Below, piece by piece: positions 36,142-48,509 of a stretch of DNA of 64,000 nucleotides. A program made the position numbers and the translations under genes. The stretch is taken from positions 12,868,111 to 12,932,110 of the forward strand of contig NC_035433.2 in the NCBI RefSeq assembly GCF_002127325.2, read 5' to 3'. Positions within the stretch are counted from its first letter, which is position 1. Every line of letters begins with the position of its first letter. The notes under the pieces were generated by a model that saw only the letters and a program-made list of their open reading frames with translations, made no database searches and was not told where the DNA came from. Source of the DNA: Helianthus annuus. Taxonomy: Eukaryota > Streptophyta > Magnoliopsida > Asterales > Asteraceae.

Positions 36142-36159
36142 CCAATGGCTCTGATACCA
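36142..36159 (-). promoter_or_regulatory. E3 primer-binding site (initiator tRNA-Met)
   Basis: Minus strand TGGTATCAGAGCCATTGG, 3 bases from the 5' LTR end at 36163; sets the minus orientation. Confidence 0.93.
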
Positions 36160-36162
36160 ATC

Positions 36163-36738
36163 TGTCACACCCCCAAAATCCACATGCGGAGTACCATCGC
36201 TTGGGGGCGTGACTAACCAGGATCCAGTCACCAGTTATACTGAGCAATTTAATTAATAACATAAGTAGTATTCACCAACCACAGGGTTAGCAAATATCAT
36301 AACCAAAGTTCAGAAGTTTTAGGTTCAAATAGTAGCTTAGGTAAGTAGCGGAAGCATAGACAAAATAGTTTAAAACAAATTTCATAGTTCAAGTTTATTT
36401 AGAACCCAACACATGGGTTAGACGACCACTACACATCCCCAAGCTGCAAGCTCCTGAGTCACTGGGTACCTGCAAAGCATGCAGTAGGGTATCAACAAAA
36501 TATTGGCGAGTTCACGAGGTGTCAAGTTTTAGTTTTCGAAAACGTAAGTTGTTTAGATAAAGCATTTATAATCACGTTATGGGGAGCTACCCCATCTGTA
36601 AGCTCACTAAATTGTCGATACCAAAACTGTTGACGTAAAGTTGTTGTGCCCCGAGTCAATGTCTATCGTCATTGACCAAGATGCAAGGTCTACTAGTTCA
36701 CGCCCGATCCTCCCGGTCACGGTGTGAGGTTGTCAAAC
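36163..36738 (-). repeat. E3 5' LTR, truncated
   Basis: Nearly identical to the end of the 3' LTR at 16412-16985 and adjoins the primer site. Homology stops after TTGTCAAAC at 36738, so over 1.8 kb of the LTR, including its promoter, is missing. Confidence 0.9.
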
Positions 36739-37087
36739 ACTTGATTATACGTTCACAATACACAACCTATGCTTTTATTTTATATAAATTTTTTACTTGA
36801 TTTCATGGAAATTAAACATTAACATTAACATTAAAATATGCATATATATGTTTAATAAGTCACTTAATACCATGTTAATCATACATATTAATATATCAAT
36901 ATAGAGTTGCCAAGACAAATAACTTGATTACAAACTGACCCATGTGTGGCCAGCCTTTCATCAGCGCATGGGGCTGATTCTTTTGGCCCATTTATTCCTA
37001 TAATTACATGTTTATTTCACTAAAATCCCTTATATGTACATATATGAAATTTAGGAAACAACTGGACAAAAAAAATAATAAAGAAAC
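36739..37087. other. Unassigned AT-rich spacer
   Basis: 349 bases between the E3 and E4 ends. No open frame, repeat or element end recognised. The last five bases, GAAAC, would be the left target duplication of E4, but its partner is not available. Confidence 0.5.
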
Positions 37088-37549
37088 TGTCACACCCCGA
37101 AAATATCAGAGCCGTCGTGACTGGACTGGTATCTTCATTGCACAGCGGAAGCAAATAAGCTAAGACTTCTAGAAATTAAACGCCCACTAAGTACTCGATT
37201 CAACAGGGTTCTTCTATTCCAACTGTGCCATAACTTTGAAAAGTAACCTGAGAAAGAAACATGCGAAAAATCAACATAAAGTTGAGCGAGTTCATAGTTT
37301 GTTGGTAAAAGATTCGAATAAATCTTTTGAATAACCGGTTTTTAAAAGTTGTTGAGAAAACATAATAAAGTCATTTTCCTCGGCATGTAATATGAAAATT
37401 GTGAGCTCCAAATAAACTTGTAAACATTTGAGAGACTCCTTTGAAAACAGGTATGAAAAACATTTATGAACAAATCAATTTATAAGCAAGGACATTAAAA
37501 CATGTGAAGACATAGGGAGCACTCAAAATGAGTAGGCTTATACCCTCGT

Positions 37550-37650
37550 CGATTCCCTCGACTATGTCGAATTCCCCTTTGACTATGTCAATTCACCTTG
37601 ACTAATGTCAATTCACCTTGACTAATGTCGATTCACCTCGAGTGGGACAC
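37550..37650 (-). repeat. About 21-bp tandem repeat in the E4 intron
   Basis: Four to five copies of a unit around GACTATGTCAATTCACCTT; the 5' LTR has the same near 43685-43770. Confidence 0.8.
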
Positions 37651-38645
37651 CAAAGCACTGAAGTGGTCACAAGTACCATGAGTGGGGTTCGGCCGTACCC
37701 ATTAGATCTAACCTTCGTCCCTAATTAAGAATTAATGGCATTTCAAATTCAATCTATGCTCACATGATCTAATTAACTCATTTCATACCGTTTAAACATT
37801 CGTAACATGTATTCCACCCCGGAGAGTTATAAAACCAAAAACAGTTAAGAGAAAAGGGGGACATGAACTCACTGGGTGTCCCGTTCTCCAAACGCAGACC
37901 AACCCAGTCCCATTACTATAACTAAGACGATCCCGTCCCTAGTCATGAAAATCATTCACATTTCAATAATACGCATTTGTTTTGTAAAAATCGGTATATT
38001 TAGTATGAAACATTCGTAAACCATTTGAGTTCCTTAAAATCTATTCGCAATGTGATTTAGAAGTAAGTTTTCGTTTATCGAGAAATTGTTTACTTTTGCA
38101 AAACTTGCATGTCTTTCCACCCCCGAAAACATTTATAAGAGTGTAAAACCGTAAAAAGTGGGGGTTATGAACTCACTTGTATTTCCATGTGCAAAGCTAG
38201 CTAAATTCGACTTCGTGATGTCGTTTCCAAGACGTGACTTGCTAGCGTGCATTCTACAATATTCCTAACACGGAATATCTTATAAGTTTCTAAATAAACG
38301 CAGTAACTAAACTACGTGTCATCGAGCTCTACCGAATCGTTAATCGAACGATTCAACGGTAAGTTGGTAACTTAATAGTTACGATTAAGTTATACTCGTT
38401 AAGTTTCGCCTAATGTCGGTAAATAATAAGTATTGGAAGACTTAGTTCTCGAGAGGCTTAAAAATAAATAAATATTTGTATAAAATATATAAACATATCG
38501 CTAAGATCGCTTGTCGTCCCGAGAAATCGTTTGTGTATATAGGAATATTCATATGAAAGTAATATATAATAAACTTGTATTATATATATATATTGCGTCT
38601 TGTATATATTTGCCAAAATATACGTATATGCCGTTTCGGCGTTTG

Positions 38646-38904
38646 AAATAAATATGAAAAGTTATATTTATTTTATAAAATTTGTCATCGAGTTGTTGTG
38701 TTCGTAAATAAATATATAACTATATTTATTTTTATACAAGAATCCGTGTTGTACGAAATTTGAAATAAATATAAACTATATTTATTTTATAAAACGAATA
38801 CGAGTCGTTTGGTATTTGAAATAAGCATGCAATTTTATTTATCTTATAAAAAGAGACGTCGTGTAGTTTGATATTCGAAATAAATATATATACTATATTT
38901 ATTT
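38646..38904 (-). repeat. AT-rich hairpin array of the E4 3' LTR
   Basis: AAATAAATAT(A) faces TATATTTATTT with loops of 2-7 bases at 38646-38673, 38706-38731, 38763-38787 and 38878-38904, with a weaker copy at 38818-38843; spacing about 57-61 bases. Confidence 0.88.
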
Positions 38905-39344
38905 TTATAAAAGAATTGTTGAATTCTCGATGTTTTAAAGAACTATATTTATAGTTGTAAATTGTTTCCGAATCGCTAATTTCGTAAGTTGTAACGTGTC
39001 GTAGAAAGTAATCGTATATTTGTATTTTTTTTTCTAAAAGATTATCCGTATCCGATGGTTCTGTTTTATAATAAAAATGTGTTATTTTTACGAATTTTCT
39101 CGAAAAACAGGCAGAGTTTCCTCTGTTTTTGGACGCCCCCGACAACGCAAGTTGTCGTTATTTTATCAAAATTCAACAATATTCAATCAATGTATGTATA
39201 CTTTTGTCTAATATATCAAACATAAGCTATGATTTAACCGGTTCGAGCTCGTTATCATGTAATATAAGATTATATAAAAATAAAAATAACAATATCAATC
39301 TCGTCGTTAAACCTTTACCATTTCTTTCGCGTCGAGTCGTCGAA

Positions 39345-39520
39345 ACATGGACTGAGTTAACCAGGTCAACTGAGTTGACCAGGTTTGACTCGCTGAGTTG
39401 ACCCAGTCAACCGGGTTGACTAGCTGAGTTGACTCGGTTGACCGAGTTGGACCGAGTCGAACTGAGTTAAACTGAGTCGTCTAGTGAGTCGACCGGGTCT
39501 GACTGTGTTGACTCATTTGA
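39345..39520 (-). repeat. GTCAAC/GTTGAC word array of E4
   Basis: Runs of GAGTTGACC, GGTCAACT and GAGTCGACC; the palindrome GGTCAACT-G-AGTTGACC is included. Second copy at about 45480-45650. Confidence 0.85.
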
Positions 39521-40176
39521 ACCGTAACTGAACCGATCTCGAACAACTGAACGATATCAGCATCAGTTTCATTAAATCTTCGAAAAAGAAAGATACAAAA
39601 CGAAACAAATGGAGGTTCCCTACCGGAACTCGTCGGACCGAAACACCCACTGCCGCCACTCCACCGTGTCTTGCCGGCGACCACCCAGAACCCGAGATGC
39701 GGCCGTAACCCGAACCAAAACATCATCATCATCATGTAACTCACCGGTCCGAGACGAGGACCACCGGTTCTCTCTCTCTTCTCTCCGTTTGTAGCCGCCG
39801 CACCACCACCGGACGGTGGTGGTGGTGCTCCGATTTGTCAATCAAAAAAGAAGCGGGGGGGGGGGGGGGATTTGCTGTGTCATCGCTCAGAGCCGCCACC
39901 GCCGCCGCTCACGGCGGCGCGTCTTCCTTCGCTGCCGAGATCGGAATCGAGAGGGGGTAGGGATAGTGTGGGTAACACTAATTCTTGTGTGTGTGCATTT
40001 GAAAGGTGATGTTCTTCATGTATGCAGGTAGCAAATCGAGAAGGTGATTAGCTGATATATGTGTGTTGTTTGTATATGTAGAGATCGAGAGAGGGAAAGA
40101 CATACATAATGTTTGCGTGTTCTTTGTGTGTGTATATAATTGTTGAGAATGAAAAGAAATTGGGTGAAATACCCCT

Positions 40177-40184
40177 TATTTATA
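40177..40184 (-). promoter_or_regulatory. TATA box of the E4 3' LTR
   Basis: Minus-strand TATAAATA preceded by CTC; same at 46314-46321 in the 5' LTR. Confidence 0.65.
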
Positions 40185-40872
40185 GAGTTTTCTTGTTTTA
40201 AGTGGGTTTGGGCCCAGGGCCCACAAGCCCATTCTTGTGTCTAAGAGGCCCGAAGTTCTCACGAGACCCGTTAACATAACCCTAACTCACTCTGTAACGT
40301 CATAAATTATAAATTTCAAGTTTTTAAATATGTAAAGTAGTATCAATAATCGTTATTTGACGCGTTTGATCACCGGTCGCGTTAAAAATTTGCGTAGAGT
40401 GCATCGATTGTCGTTCTAATGTGTTTTTCGATCCGGTTCCGAGTACAGTAGTTAAATTTTTAATTATGAAGTAAAATATATCGTAAGATTTAAGTTTTAA
40501 AAATAATACGCACCTCCGATGCTTCCGTTTCGTTACCGGTGCGTTTCCTGCAGTCGCTTCTCTCGTTCCTATTTGCGTTTTGCGATGTACGGAAGCGCAA
40601 TAAATTACAACATTAATTTCATAAATTTAAAATATTCTTAGAAAATCCGTATTTGTTGGCGTTGTCAGTATTTTGTACGGCATCAGTTCGTTGTCGCTTA
40701 ATATTCAGCAGATTCTTCCGTAAACTATCGTTCTCGCCCTGTAAAGCCGGTTAGCCGTTTCTAGGCACTCCAAAGGCCTAATTAAGTTAATTTACGTCTT
40801 AAACAGTATTCATTATCACGTTAAACAACTGTAAATTACGTAATTAAAAGCCGTAAATCACCGGTTGTCACA

Positions 40873-40883
40873 TTCTCCCCCTG
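40873..40883 (-). promoter_or_regulatory. E4 polypurine tract
   Basis: Minus strand CAGGGGGAGAA abuts the 3' LTR, identical in core to that of E5 (56571-56580). A TTTCG-AGGA-CGAAA stem-loop lies just before it (about 40890-40910). Confidence 0.85.
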
Positions 40884-43200
40884 TTAATGAAATTTCGTCC
40901 TCGAAATTTAGACTATGTTAACTCCTTAGAGTTACGTTATGTGTAGGTAAATACGAATTTTATCAAAGTGGGTGACCACGAAATCGAATCAAGATTTATT
41001 CGAATCATGTGAATTCAAGGACATTCCTCAACAATAAGAACCCAACGGTTTAAAAGAAATGTGTTTCAGAAATTGATGTCAAAGGAAACAAGACGTGTAG
41101 ATACAGTCACTAGTGTGACTAACTTAATAGGAGTCCAACAAAGAACAGGAACTTCGACCAATCGAATTCCGTATGAACGTTCACAATATGTAAATGAGTT
41201 CTGGAAGCAATAACATCCACTAGATGAACTTAGAATCGACAAGCTCAAATGTAATAGTTTGCATGAAACACTCGGTCGTGATCAGCAGAAGCTGCAAGTT
41301 ATACCGACGCCATAAGGTGTCGTAGTGAATGAAACAATTCAAATATAGTGGTGATCGAACAAGTATCACCTGTGTTTTGCATGAAACGCTCAATCACGAA
41401 TAGCCCAAGCTACAAGTTTGTACTGACACCACAATGTGTCGTAGTGATTTAAATAATTCAATAATAGCGGTGATTAAACAAATTCACCGTGTTTGAAGTC
41501 AAATGAGAGTGCAATGAAGTAAATCTGAAAATTTGTTTCTAACAACATCAGAGGATTTTTCAATTAAAAATGGAACATCAAAGAAATAATGTTTTCGATC
41601 GAAAATGAAGAACTAATGAATATCGCAAAACATTCGATCGATAGTGAAAGAACCGTTAGTAGGTACACCGGAATATAAAAATGAATTGGTGTACCATTGT
41701 CTTAACACACTATTGTAATAAGACTATGGTAATATGATAAATCAAAGCGGATTTAAAGCAATCAATAAATAAATATTTAAATCCGTGCATGAGATGCGTA
41801 AACGAGTTTAGCGCAAGCTTCAAATTAGTGAAAACACCACCACATGGTGTCGAAATCAACAAACGACTTAATGGAGTCGTAGACCAAACAAGTCTACTAC
41901 GACTCGGAAGAAATGAAACGCTTGTTAAAACGAATTTGAATATGATGTTTCCAATACATCATATGGTGTCTTGAATTGAATATGTGTAATGAACAAGTTC
42001 AAACAATTGAACTTGGTTTCGGCGCAAGCCAACAACAAGTACATGTATCGACAAGGAAACTTTCGGCATGGTCACAACGAAAAACCATGTATGTAACTTG
42101 AAAAGAAAAGAAATTTCAAGAAAATGTGTTGACTTGATAACAAAGGAGCCAAAAATTACAATAATGCAGGTCATTCGAATCTCAAATCAATAATTAGATT
42201 TAGCGAAATAATATTTGAACTTTGATGAAATGCTTATTCGAAGGGAGACCACATGCGTAACAAACGATGCATGCGTAACATATAAATATGAACCAAATGA
42301 GTATTCACTATACTGAAAGAAATGATCGTGATACAATGACCATTAAGAGGAGTAGAGATACGAAAATCTACTCAGTAAATGCGAAAGTCAAAATTTCAAT
42401 ACAAGAAATTTAAGGACTTTACCTGGGGTTTCATGTGATGACCGGTTGTTAGTTGACAATACCATGGAATGTCAAACAAAGCGTATTCGTCGTTAGTAAG
42501 CTAGGGGGAATACGAAGGCATGCGTCTCCTCCTTAGCATGACTCGTGTCGTTTGCAGGACCGCGTGCCAAACCGCATCTTCCTGATCGATAGTTTTCATG
42601 CTGACAGGATTAGCATCGTCGTTGAAATGCTCCATAGTGTCTTCTCGGTGACTTCACCTCGAAATTCGTATGTGACGTACTTCAACCTCCATTGATGTAT
42701 AGCTTAGGTTTCATGTATACCTGTGCACTAGCGTTTCGTTCCGCGTAGAACATGATGTACTCCGACATCCGTTGACGTAAAACCTGAGTTCCCTGTATTC
42801 TCGTGCACTAGCGTTTCGTTATGCGTAGACTGCCTGCTCGGGAAGTTAAAATATCATAGACAATATGGATAATAGTGTGTGCCCAAGTTAATATTCGCGG
42901 TTCCTACGTGATGACCTTTAATGAACTTCAACATAAGTTTCCAAAGGTTTCATATGCATGTTTCCTAAGCTCTCAAAGTTTTGTGCACTGTATGCGACTG
43001 TTTTGTGTATCATGGGTAAAACACCACTTTGGCATATGTTTGAAAACAAAATTTTGACAGTTTGTTTTTTTTGGCAATGGTTGGAGACCATATTCGAGTC
43101 TTAGGCGTTCTGTAAGTATTTAGAGTCTTAATAATCTAAGTCCCCAGAGAAAGGTGAGGTTAGAGCATAGGTATCTCTACAGAAACCTAATTCGCTGTAA
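40884..43200 (-). other. E4 internal region without coding capacity
   Basis: No frame carries retroviral motifs. A module of about 120 bases is repeated at 41261-41377 and 41378-41500, with hairpins GGTGTC/GACGCC-type and GGTGAT/ATCACC, and a partial third copy near 41840. A second pair of about 80 bases, sharing GTGCACTAGCGTTTCGTT, lies at 42671-42750 and 42752-42830. Confidence 0.6.
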
Positions 43201-43218
43201 CCTAAAGCTCTGATACCA
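43201..43218 (-). promoter_or_regulatory. E4 primer-binding site (initiator tRNA-Met)
   Basis: Minus strand TGGTATCAGAGCTTTAGG; the first 12 bases are the usual match. Confidence 0.88.
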
Positions 43219-43221
43219 ATC

Positions 43222-46200
43222 TGTTACACCCCGAAAATATCAGAGCTGGCGTGACTGGACTGGTATCTTCATTGCATAGCGGAAGCAAATAAGCTAAGAT
43301 TTCTAGAAATTGAACGCCCACTAAGTACTCGACTCCACAGGGTTCTCCTATTCCAACCGTGCCATAACTTTGAAAAGTAACCTGAGAAAGAAACATGCGA
43401 AAAATCAACATAAAGTTGAGCGAGTTCATAGTTTGTTGGTAAAATATTTGAATAAATCTTTTGAATAACCGGTTTTTAAAAGTTGTTGAGAAAACATAAT
43501 AAAGTCATTTTTCTCGGCATGTTATTTGAAAACTGTGAGCTCCAAATAAACTTGTAAACATTTAAGAGACTCCTTTGAAAACATGTATGAAAAGCATTTA
43601 TGAACAAATCAATTTAAAGTTTTGCAAGGACATTAAAACATGTGAAGACATAGGGAGCACTCAAAATGAGGCTTATACCCTCGTCGATTCCCTCGACTAT
43701 GTCGAATTCCGCTTCGACTATGTCAATTCACCCTGACTATGTCAATTCACCTTGATTAATGTCGATTCACCTCGACTGGGACACCGAAGCACTCAAGTGG
43801 TCACAAGTACCATGAGTGGGGTTCGGCCGTACCCATTAGATCTAACCTTCGTCCCTAATTAAGAATTAATGGCATTTCAAATTCAATCTATGCTCACATG
43901 ATCTAATTAACTCATTTCATACCGTTTAAACATTTGTAACATGTATTCCACCCCCGAGAGTTATAAAACCAAAATCAGTTAAGAGAAAAGGGGGACATGA
44001 ACTCACTAGGTGTCCCGTTCTCCAAACGCAGACCAACCCAGTCCCATTACTATAACTAAGACGATCCCATCCCTAGTCATGAAAATCATTCACATTTCAA
44101 TAATACACATTTGTTTTGTAAAAACCGGTATATTTAGTATGAAACATTCGTAAACCATTTAAGTTCCTTGAAATCTATTCGCAACGTGATTTTGAAATAA
44201 GTTTTCGTTTATCGAGAAATTGTTTACTTTTGCAAAACTTGCATGTCTTTCCACCCTCGAAAATATCTATAAGAGTGTAAAACCGTAAAAAGTGGGGGTT
44301 ATGAACTCACCTGTATTTCCATGTGCAAAGCTAGCTAAATACGACTTCGTGAAGTCGTTTCCAAGACGTGACTTGCTAGCGTGCATTCTACAATATTCCT
44401 AACACGGAATATCTTATAAGTTTCTAAATAAACGCAGTAACTAAACTACGTGTCATCGAGCTCTGCCGAATCGTTAACCGAACGATTCAACGGTAAGATG
44501 GTAACTTAATAGTAACGATTAAGTTATACTCGTTAAGTTTCGCCTAATGTCGGTAAATAATAAGTTTTGGAAGACTTAGTTCTCGAAAGGCTTTAAAATA
44601 AATAAATATTTGTATAAAATATATAAACATATCGTTAAGATCGCTTGTCGTCCCGAGAAATCATTTGTTTATATAGGAATATTCGTATGAAAGTAATATA
44701 TAATAAACTTGTATTATATATATATATATATATATATATTGCGTCTTGTATATATTTGCCAAAATATGCGTATATGCCGTTTCGGCGCTGGAAATAAATA
44801 TGAAAAGTTATATTTATTTTATAAAATTTGTCATCGAGTTGTTGTGTTCGTAAATAAATATATAACTATATTATATTTATACAAGAATCCGTGTTGTACG
44901 AAATTTGAAATAAATATAAACTATATTTATTTATAAAACGAATCCGAGTCATTTGGTATTTGAAATAAGCATGCAATTTTATTTATCTTATAAAAATAGA
45001 CGTCGTGTAGTTTGATATTCGAAATAAATATATATACTATATTTATTTTTATAAAAGAATTGTTGAATTCTCGATGTTTTAAAGAACTATATTTATAGTT
45101 GTAAATTGTTTCCGAATCGCTGTTTTCGTAAGTTGTAACGTGTCGTAGAAAGTAATCGTATATTTGTATTTGTTTTTCTAAAAGATTATCTGTATCCGAT
45201 GGTTCTGTTTTATAATAAATACGTGTTATTTTTACGGATTTTCTCAAAAAAACGGGCAGAGTTTCCTCTGTTTTTGGACGCCCCCGACAACGCAAGTTGT
45301 CGTCATTTTATCAAAATTCAACAATATTCAATCAATGTATGTATACTTTTCTCTAAGTATCAAACATAAGCTATGATTTAACCGGTTCGAGCTCGTTATC
45401 ACGTAATATAAGATTATATAAAAATAACAATATCAATCTCGTCGTTAAACCTTTACCATTTCTTTTGCGTCGAGTCATCGAAACATGGACTGAGTTAACC
45501 GGGTCAACTGAGTTGACCAGGTTTGACTCGCTGAGTTGACCGAGTCAACCGGGTTGACCGGCTGAGTTGACTCGGTTGACCGAGTTGGACCGAGTCGACT
45601 GAGTTGAACTGAGTCGTCTAGTGATTCGACCGGGTCTGACTGTGTTGACTCATTTGAACCGTAACTGAACCGATCTCGAACAACTGAACAGTATCAACAT
45701 CAGTTTCATCAATCTTCGAAAAAGAAAGATACAAAACGAAACAAATGGAGGTTCCTTACCGGAACTCGTCGGACCGAAACACCCACTGCCGCCACTCCGC
45801 CGTGTCTTGACGTCGACCACCCAGAACCCGAGACGCGGCTGTAACCCGAACCAAAACATCATCATCATCATCATCATCATCATGTAACTCACCGGTCCGA
45901 GACGAGGACCACCAGTTCTCTCTCTCTTCTCTCCGTTTGTAGCCGCCGCCCCACCACCGGACGGTGGTGGTGGTGCTCTGATTTGTCAATCAAAAAAGAG
46001 GGGGGGATTTGCTGTGTCGTCGCTCAGAGCCACCACTGCCGCCGCTCACGGTGGCGCGTCTTCCTTCGCTGCCGAGATCGGAACCGAGAGGGGGTAGGGA
46101 TAGTGTGGGTAACAGTGATTCTTGTGTGTGTGCATTTGAAAGGTGATGTTCTTCATGTATGCAGGTAGCAAATCGAGAAGGTGATTGGCTGATATATGTG

Positions 46201-46344
46201 TGTTGTTTGTATATGTTGAGATCGAGAGAGGGAAAGACAGACATAATGTCTGTGTGTTCTTTGTGTGTGTATATAATTGTTGAGAATGAAAAGAAATTGG
46301 GTGAAATACCCCTTATTTATAGAGTTTTCTTGTTTTAAGTGGGT
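43222..46344 (-). repeat. E4 5' LTR, truncated
   Basis: Follows the 3' LTR from its end to AAGTGGG at 46344, then changes to unrelated sequence, losing about 0.66 kb at the LTR start. Putative intron 44310-43382 with a better donor (ACAG|GTGAGT) than the 3' copy. Contains a TA microsatellite (44718-44740) and a CAT microsatellite (about 45857-45884). Confidence 0.9.
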
Positions 46345-47036
46345 TAGAGAGTACTTGGTCACTTAAGCTTGCAAATAGTTAGATTTATTTCTTATTATTC
46401 ATGACCCTCTGAACCATCCTTGTGATGGTTTGTGTAGTGGTGAATCATATAATGAGGTTTTAACCTCCATGCTTGACATACATGATGCTACATGATTATC
46501 TATGATTTGACTTAGTCTAGGTTAATATTATTATCATATGAATATACATATAACTATATAAAAAAAGGCTAAATTTGTGATGCTAATCAACCTATGATTA
46601 ACCATCATAAACTTAAGCTATTAATCTATAATCTAAGATTCTCGTTGATGATTCTAATGGGTAAGTTAGGAACCATGAAACCACATAACATAGTGTCATA
46701 ATGAGCGCTTAGAACTAGATATTACTTTTATATACATACTTTTTGAAGCTTTAAATTCCAAATCCGAATGTCCCATTCTAAATCCGTAAACTTGCACACC
46801 TTCGCTTCCCCCATGTAGGGTGACTTTGGTGATTCCATCCTCAACTTACTCAACTCTTCATGGGATTCTAAAGTTTGAAGCTTTGCAAAACCGTGAGTAC
46901 ACTTGACCCTTTTTCGCTTTAATGCACTTTTGGGTATAACATGTTAACTTATCAAAATCCACAAACCACACAAACATACTTTATCACTCAATCTTCCATA
47001 CATGCTATCTGTTATGCTTAGGTTTTATGCTAGAAT
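46345..47036. other. Unassigned spacer between E4 and E7
   Basis: 692 bases without a protein-like frame. CCGTGAGTAC at 46891 followed by ACCC...GGGT (46906-46935) resembles the donor-plus-hairpin of the LTRs here, so part may be an older LTR remnant; this is weak. AGAAT (47032-47036) would be the left target duplication of E7. Confidence 0.45.
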
Positions 47037-47413
47037 TGTGACAACTGTCAAAATTCCAGTTATCCGTACAATTATTAAACAGTAATTAGGACTTAATGAC
47101 TGTGCTGATTTACAATTAATGACATGAATTGCTTTCTGATTATTGCCATATACATACATGTTCATCATATATTACAAATGACATACCATTATTGCATGCA
47201 AACTTTATTGATTCAAATGATGCACGAAACAAAATTAGCACAGTTATCAGACAAATCAGAAAAATGCTGACGGAGTTCAGTACATAGACAGACATGGTAT
47301 TGAGACACAGAATGAGCCATAAACCAAGAGTTACACTAGGATAGTGTGTAGGAAAGTAAGAATCACAAAACTGCCTTCCTAGTGATAGTTTAAGTGCAGG
47401 AAAGTGCCTGAAA
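47037..47413 (+). repeat. E7 5' LTR, first piece
   Basis: Starts TGTGACAACTG and stops at TGAAA, where E6 entered. No TATA box in this piece. Confidence 0.78.
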
Positions 47414-47658
47414 TGTGACAACTCGAGTTTCCGAGATTCCATCTTCGCATTAATTGCACGTTAATTGTTTATGTTATTTGTTTCACAACTGTATTTGCAA
47501 AATTTGTTTGCTTTGTAATTGTACATGCTAGATTATGCTTGAGCTATGGTGTTTCTGTTTGATTAATGAATGTTAGAAACTTATTAACTGTTTGAACTCA
47601 TAAACCCACAATCAATGAAACCTTGTGAGCCATACACACACACACACGCACACACCAC

Positions 47659-47744
47659 GACGAAACATATGGAGTTTCGTCAACACCCACACGAAACCTT
47701 GGGGTTTCGTCATTTATCTTTTGACGAAACAAGAGAGTTTCGGC
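47659..47744 (+). repeat. GACGAAAC hairpins upstream of the E6 TATA box
   Basis: GACGAAAC/GTTTCGTC (47659-47681), ACGAAACC/GGTTTCGT (47691-47710) and GACGAAAC/GTTTCGGC (47723-47744). Confidence 0.88.
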
Positions 47745-47792
47745 ATAGTGGGCTTCGGCCCAGGTAAAGCCCAATCGAGATGACAGTTACGT

Positions 47793-47800
47793 TATATAAT
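47793..47800 (+). promoter_or_regulatory. TATA box of E6
   Basis: TATATAAT followed by a CA/CT-rich leader. Confidence 0.55.
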
Positions 47801-48384
47801 GCACACCCCACCATTCATGAAACCCTTGGCTTCTCTCTCGAAACAACTTGACGGCAACCATCCCCTCTCTCTCTAGAAGTTCTTGCTTAACCCATCTCAC
47901 ATCTGGTTAGTTTTATGATAACCCGACTCGATCAAACTTTTAGATTGTTTGTGTAAATGATTGTTATCATAACTTGATTTCATTGACTGTTTTATGATGA
48001 TTGTCACGATGTGTTTGTATATCGGGATTTAGTTGTTTGATGAGAAGGATACTTTTAATGGTGGATTCGATAACCTGCTATGAGATGCTTAGATGATGAA
48101 ATAATAAACAGTAGGGTTGATATTCGGTTGTTAATCCGTAAGACTAGATCAGATTTGTATTTGTTCATGTTCATAGTTCATACTCTGTTGATGTTTGTAC
48201 ATCATGATGACACTTATTTAGAATGGTTAAATGAATATGTGTTATAGTCTTGTATATGCCAATGATCTGGTAGCAATCTGTGGCTAGGTTTGATGTTGAT
48301 GATAAATTGTTACGATGAAATTAGGGTTTGTCTGTGGTTGAAACTGTTACGCGACGTAACAGTTGCTTGTCGACGAAACACATG

Positions 48385-48509
48385 TCGACGAAACCTGAGA
48401 GTTTTGTCGACGGGGATTACGACGAAACATGGGAGTTTCGTGAAAGGGGTCACGACGAAACCAGGGGGTTTCGCCGAAGGGGTTCACGACGAAACAAGTA
48501 TGTTTCGTC
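48385..48509 (+). repeat. GACGAAAC hairpins in the E6 leader
   Basis: Four foldbacks: TCGACGAAAC/GTTTTGTCGA (48385-48410), GACGAAAC/GTTTCGTG (48421-48442), GACGAAAC/GTTTCGCC (48454-48475), GACGAAAC/GTTTCGTC (48488-48509), all with 6-base purine-rich loops. Confidence 0.9.

Larger units (their letters stand above)
16412..36738 (-). mobile_element. E3: minus-strand Ty3/gypsy gag-pol element, 3' LTR split by E2
   Basis: Read on the minus strand: a truncated 5' LTR (36738-36163), the tRNA-Met primer site, leader, decayed gag-pol (35870-31272), a polypurine stretch, then the 3' LTR in two pieces (31169-29590 and 17231-16412) separated by the E2 locus. The pieces meet at CCCTG, the E2 target duplication, and together make a 3' LTR of about 2.4 kb. 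The left end starts TGTCACACCCCC, nearly identical to the 5' LTR end at 36163. The left flank is GAATT; the right copy is lost because the 5' LTR is cut off at 36738. Confidence 0.85.
37088..40872 (-). repeat. E4 3' LTR
   Basis: Minus strand starts TGTGACAACCGGTG at 40872 and ends GGGGTGTGACA at 37088. TATA box at 40177-40184, CACCACCACC hairpin (39801-39824), GTCAAC array, AT-rich hairpin array (38646-38904), putative intron 38176-37248. Matches 43222-46344. Confidence 0.92.
37088..46344 (-). mobile_element. E4: minus-strand non-coding LTR element (LARD-like)
   Basis: Two LTRs of one family (37088-40872 complete at 3.8 kb; 43222-46344 truncated) flank 2.35 kb without any gag or pol motif. 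A tRNA-Met primer site (43201-43218) and a polypurine tract (40873-40883) place the 5' LTR on the right. Long LTRs with a non-coding interior fit the large retrotransposon derivative class. The truncated 5' LTR lacks about 0.66 kb and hence its start and right target duplication. E8 is a diverged member of the family. The autonomous partner is not in the window. Confidence 0.85.

Noticed and set aside
36077..36262. 61-codon minus frame across the E3 primer site
   Set aside because: Covers LTR end and primer site; no protein role is plausible.
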